Positions 61,212 to 64,000 of a DNA stretch of 64,000 nucleotides are shown here, piece by piece. Every line of letters starts with the position of its first letter. The stretch's first letter is position 1. The notes beneath the pieces were generated by a model. The model was not told the origin of the DNA. It made no database searches and saw nothing but the letters and a program-made list of their open reading frames with translations. The position numbers were made by a program, and so were the translations under genes. Origin of the DNA: JAFMJV01 sp963800275 (GTDB lineage Bacteria > Chloroflexota > Limnocylindria > Limnocylindrales > CSP1-4); assembly GCA_963800275.1 (NCBI GenBank), contig CAWDAI010000014.1, positions 1 to 64,000 of the forward strand. The letters are read 5' to 3'.

Positions 61212-64000
61212 TCCGCCTGACCAAGTTCGCGCTCAGGGAGAAGAGCGTCATCATCCTGCTGGCCGTGGGCATCTTCCTGGCCGGTCTCTACTCCTGGAAC
61301 CAGCTGCGCCAGGAGCTCATCCCGGATATCGAGCTGCCTTTCGTCACGGTCATCACGGCGCTCCCGGGCGCGGGCGCCGAGGACGTCTCGACCCAGGTCA
61401 CGGAGCCCATCGAGCGGGCCATCGAGAACGTACCCCGACTCGAGACCGTGCAGTCCAGCTCGGGCAACTCCATCTCGCTGGTCTTCGCCCAGTTCGACTT
61501 CGGTACCGACCTCAAGGAGACCCTGGCGGAGGTCGAGAGTGCGGTCGGGCAGGCGGATCTGCCCGAGAGCACCACGCCGCAGGTCAGCTCGTTCGACTTC
61601 AATGCCTCTCCCATCATCATCGCCACGCTCGCGCCGGTCGAAGGAGCGGATCCGGTCGAGGCGGCGGCCATCGCTCGCCAACAGGTCGTGCCGGCCTTGC
61701 TCGGCATCGACGGTGTCGCTACCGCGGAGCTGACCGGTGGCGCGACCCCCATCCTGGACATCGTCCTCGATCCCGCCAAGATGGCCGACAAGGGCATCTC
61801 GCTGCAACAGGTCCAGGGCCTCCTCGCGGCCAATCAGATCACCCTGCCCTCCGGATCCATCGATGAGGGCAACCTGCGCCTGCCGGTCTCGACCGAGCAC
61901 CGCTACACGTCGGTGGCGGAGCTGGAGGCCCAGATCGTGGGCGCCAGCGGGGCAGGAGCCGGGAGTGGTACCGCGGCAGGCAGTGGGTCAGCACCGGGCG
62001 GAGCCCAGCCGGCCGATGGCAGCAGCGACGGCGGCGCCGGGCAGCCGGAGGCCGGCGGCCTCGCGGCCGCGCTCGCAGCCATCCCCATGCCGGTCACCCT
62101 CGGCGAGATCGCCACCATCGAGACGCGCGACGTCAACCTCTCGGGCTATGCGCGGACCAACGGCCAGCCGTCGTTGACCGTCAGCATCACCAAGAAGTCC
62201 GGGGGCAATACCGTGGCCGTGGCTGACGAGGTCCTGGCCGTCTTCGCCGCCACCGAGAAGGACTACGGTGACGTCGTTGCCGTGTCGGTCATCCAGGACC
62301 AGTCCACCTTCATCCGTGACTCGCAGCAGGGACTGGTGCAGGAAGGCCTCCTGGGCGCCCTCTTCGCCATCTTCGTCATCTACATCTTCCTGCGCAGCGC
62401 GCGCACCACGCTGGTGGCTGCCATCAGCATCCCGCTCTCCATCATGGGCGCGATCGCCGTCTTCGGGGTCGCCGGGCTGACCATCAACATCCTCACCCTC
62501 GGCGGTCTGGCGGTCGCCGTCGGCCGCGTGGTCGATGACTCCATCGTGGTGCTGGAGAACATCTTCCGGCATCGCGCCCTCGGAGACGGCAAGTTCGACG
62601 CCGTGCTCAACGGCACCCGCGAGGTCGCCGGGGCCATCACCAGCTCCACCATCACGACCGTGGCCGTGTTCCTGCCCATCGGCTTCGTGGGCGGCATCGT
62701 CAGCCAGTTCTTCCTGGACTTCGGACTGGCGGTCACCTTCGCCCTGCTGGCCTCGCTCATCGTGGCCCTGACGGTCATCCCCGTGCTGGCCTACTGGTTC
62801 GTCGACAAGGTCGATCTCAAGCTCGATGAGCATGGCCAACCCGCGCCCACGATCTGGCAGAAGCTGTATACCCCGGTGCTCATCTTCGCGCTCAGCCGGC
62901 GCCTCACCAAGTGGGCCACCCTGGGCATCGCCGGCGTCCTCTTCCTGGTGGCCGTGTCCCTTGCCAGCCTGCTGCCGACGGCCTTCATCGATGCCGGCGG
63001 TGAGAACTTCGTGACGGTCACGGTCTCGCCCCCACAGGGCGCATCGACCGCCGGCGTGCAGGAGAAGACGCTCCAGGCCGAGGACATCCTGCTGGCCAAC
63101 CCCGAGGTCGAGCTGGTCCAGTCGACCATCCCTGGCGAGGCTGACACGGGTGCCCAGGCGCAGCAGGCGGCTTTCGCTGGCCGTGCCTCCAACAGCGCAG
63201 TGCTCACCGTCAAGCTGGTCGACAGCGTCGACCTCGCGGCCGGGCGAGAGCAGATCAAGACGGACCTCGAGCCGGTGACCGCGGACGGCTTCGACGTGAC
63301 CGTCTCGGAGGTCGACTTCACCGGTGCCGGTGGCGGCCTGCGGATCGTCGTCAGCGGTCAGGACCCGGCCGAGATCAAGGCTGCCAGCGATGCCATCGCC
63401 GTCGCCCTGCAGTCGCTCGATGGCGTGGACAACGTGGCCAGCGACGCCGTGGCGGAGGCCCCCCAGGTCACGGTCGCGGTCGATCCCAACAAGGCCGCCA
63501 TGATCGGTTCGTCCACGGCCCAGATCGGCCAACACATCCGCAGTGTGCTGGTGGGTCAGCCCATCGGTACCTACGCCCTCGAGGACGGCACGGTCGCGCA
63601 GACGATCCTGCGCGTCGATGATGCCGGCATCGACGGCGTCGAGAGCCTGCGTCAGCTGCCGGTCGCCGGCAGCGTGGGCACGCTACCGCTGGGATCGGTC
63701 GCCGACGTCGAGGCCGTGAACGTTCGCGGCACCGTGACCAGGGTCGATGGCTCGCCCGCCGCGACCGTGTCCGCGGACATCACCTCGGAGGACACCGGCG
63801 CCGTCTCCATGGCCGCCCAGGAGGAGGTCGATGGGCTGATCGCCAGCGGGCAGATCCCCGCCGATACGGTGACGGTCACGTTCTCTGGTGCGACCGCGCA
63901 GATGAACCAGGCCTTCGGCAACCTCTTCTTCGCCATGGCCGTGGCCATCCTCGTGGTCTACATCGTGATGGTGCTGGCCCTGGGCTCGCTGGTGACCCCC
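61208..64000 (+). CDS. RND efflux transporter, 3' end outside window
   Basis: Open frame of 931 codons with no stop before the window end; a full protein would be about 1030-1100 aa. One N-terminal helix (KSVIILLAVGIFLAGLY), a porter domain (PGAGAEDVSTQVTEPIERAI), then TM2-6 with the proton-relay helix GRVVDDSIVVLENIFRH near 438-455. The second half begins near 575 with another helix and porter domain; FFAMAVAILVVYIVMVLALGSL at the end is TM8. A Gly/Ala/Ser-rich insertion of about 45 residues (near 244-285) interrupts the first porter domain. It belongs to the HAE/AcrB-like family. Confidence 0.93.
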   Translation, partial: MIRLTKFALREKSVIILLAVGIFLAGLYSWNQLRQELIPDIELPFVTVITALPGAGAEDVSTQVTEPIERAIENVPRLETVQSSSGNSISLVFAQFDFGTDLKETLAEVESAVGQADLPESTTPQVSSFDFNASPIIIATLAPVEGADPVEAAAIARQQVVPALLGIDGVATAELTGGATPILDIVLDPAKMADKGISLQQVQGLLAANQITLPSGSIDEGNLRLPVSTEHRYTSVAELEAQIVGASGAGAGSGTAAGSGSAPGGAQPADGSSDGGAGQPEAGGLAAALAAIPMPVTLGEIATIETRDVNLSGYARTNGQPSLTVSITKKSGGNTVAVADEVLAVFAATEKDYGDVVAVSVIQDQSTFIRDSQQGLVQEGLLGALFAIFVIYIFLRSARTTLVAAISIPLSIMGAIAVFGVAGLTINILTLGGLAVAVGRVVDDSIVVLENIFRHRALGDGKFDAVLNGTREVAGAITSSTITTVAVFLPIGFVGGIVSQFFLDFGLAVTFALLASLIVALTVIPVLAYWFVDKVDLKLDEHGQPAPTIWQKLYTPVLIFALSRRLTKWATLGIAGVLFLVAVSLASLLPTAFIDAGGENFVTVTVSPPQGASTAGVQEKTLQAEDILLANPEVELVQSTIPGEADTGAQAQQAAFAGRASNSAVLTVKLVDSVDLAAGREQIKTDLEPVTADGFDVTVSEVDFTGAGGGLRIVVSGQDPAEIKAASDAIAVALQSLDGVDNVASDAVAEAPQVTVAVDPNKAAMIGSSTAQIGQHIRSVLVGQPIGTYALEDGTVAQTILRVDDAGIDGVESLRQLPVAGSVGTLPLGSVADVEAVNVRGTVTRVDGSPAATVSADITSEDTGAVSMAAQEEVDGLIASGQIPADTVTVTFSGATAQMNQAFGNLFFAMAVAILVVYIVMVLALGSLVTP

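Noticed and set aside
61988..63535. 515-aa minus-strand frame opposite the RND gene (and similar large frames opposite ppdK, glmU, fusA)
   Set aside because: Mirror of third-position GC bias in the real gene; no start signal or protein-like motifs.

Overview
The window is a high-GC bacterial chromosome segment, about 67% GC by eye, carrying core housekeeping genes packed almost without gaps. Zinc-type S14, a long S12, the single-chain eukaryote-like glycyl-tRNA synthetase, the MutL-like/tsa block and the NfnAB pair together suggest a Chloroflexota relative, perhaps Limnocylindria-like. That placement is inference from protein character and was not tested by phylogeny. No rRNA, tRNA, CRISPR array or mobile element was recognised.

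Layout: (1) 1-8297, rpoB-rpoC behind its own promoter. (2) 8383-30257, one continuous str-S10-spc-alpha super-operon on the + strand: rpsL, rpsG, fusA, tuf, rpsJ through rplO, secY, adk, map, infA, rpmJ, rpsM, rpsK, rpsD, rpoA, rplQ, truA, rplM, rpsI. (3) 30389-39317, a TPR-like protein, then a coupled run cdaA-ybbR-glmM-glmS-acpS-nnrD-alr that joins c-di-AMP synthesis to amino-sugar and D-alanine supply, then a small orphan. (4) 39358-47029, an overlapping operon that starts with an uncharacterised pair (degenerate MutL-like ASKHA protein plus a barrel-sandwich/KOW protein) and continues tsaE-tsaB-rimI-tsaD-rsmA-ispE-ridA. (5) 47046-53388, glmU and a CBS/CorC membrane protein, a polyprenyl synthase on the - strand, recO and glyQS. 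(6) 53380-54327, a gene-free convergent junction with two unrelated tandem-repeat arrays and inverted repeats between them. (7) 54328-60568, NfnB/NfnA and a ferredoxin-NADP reductase-like flavoprotein on the - strand, opposite pyruvate phosphate dikinase: a redox/central-carbon island. (8) 60717-64000, a MarR regulator and an RND exporter cut by the window end.

Two patterns stand out. Several operon heads have a TANNNT -10 hexamer only 5-9 nt before the start codon and lack a clear Shine-Dalgarno, as expected for leaderless mRNAs. Three genes (rplO, ybbR and a small orphan) have a reading-frame break that a single-base indel would heal, so either the assembly has indel errors or these ends are really altered.
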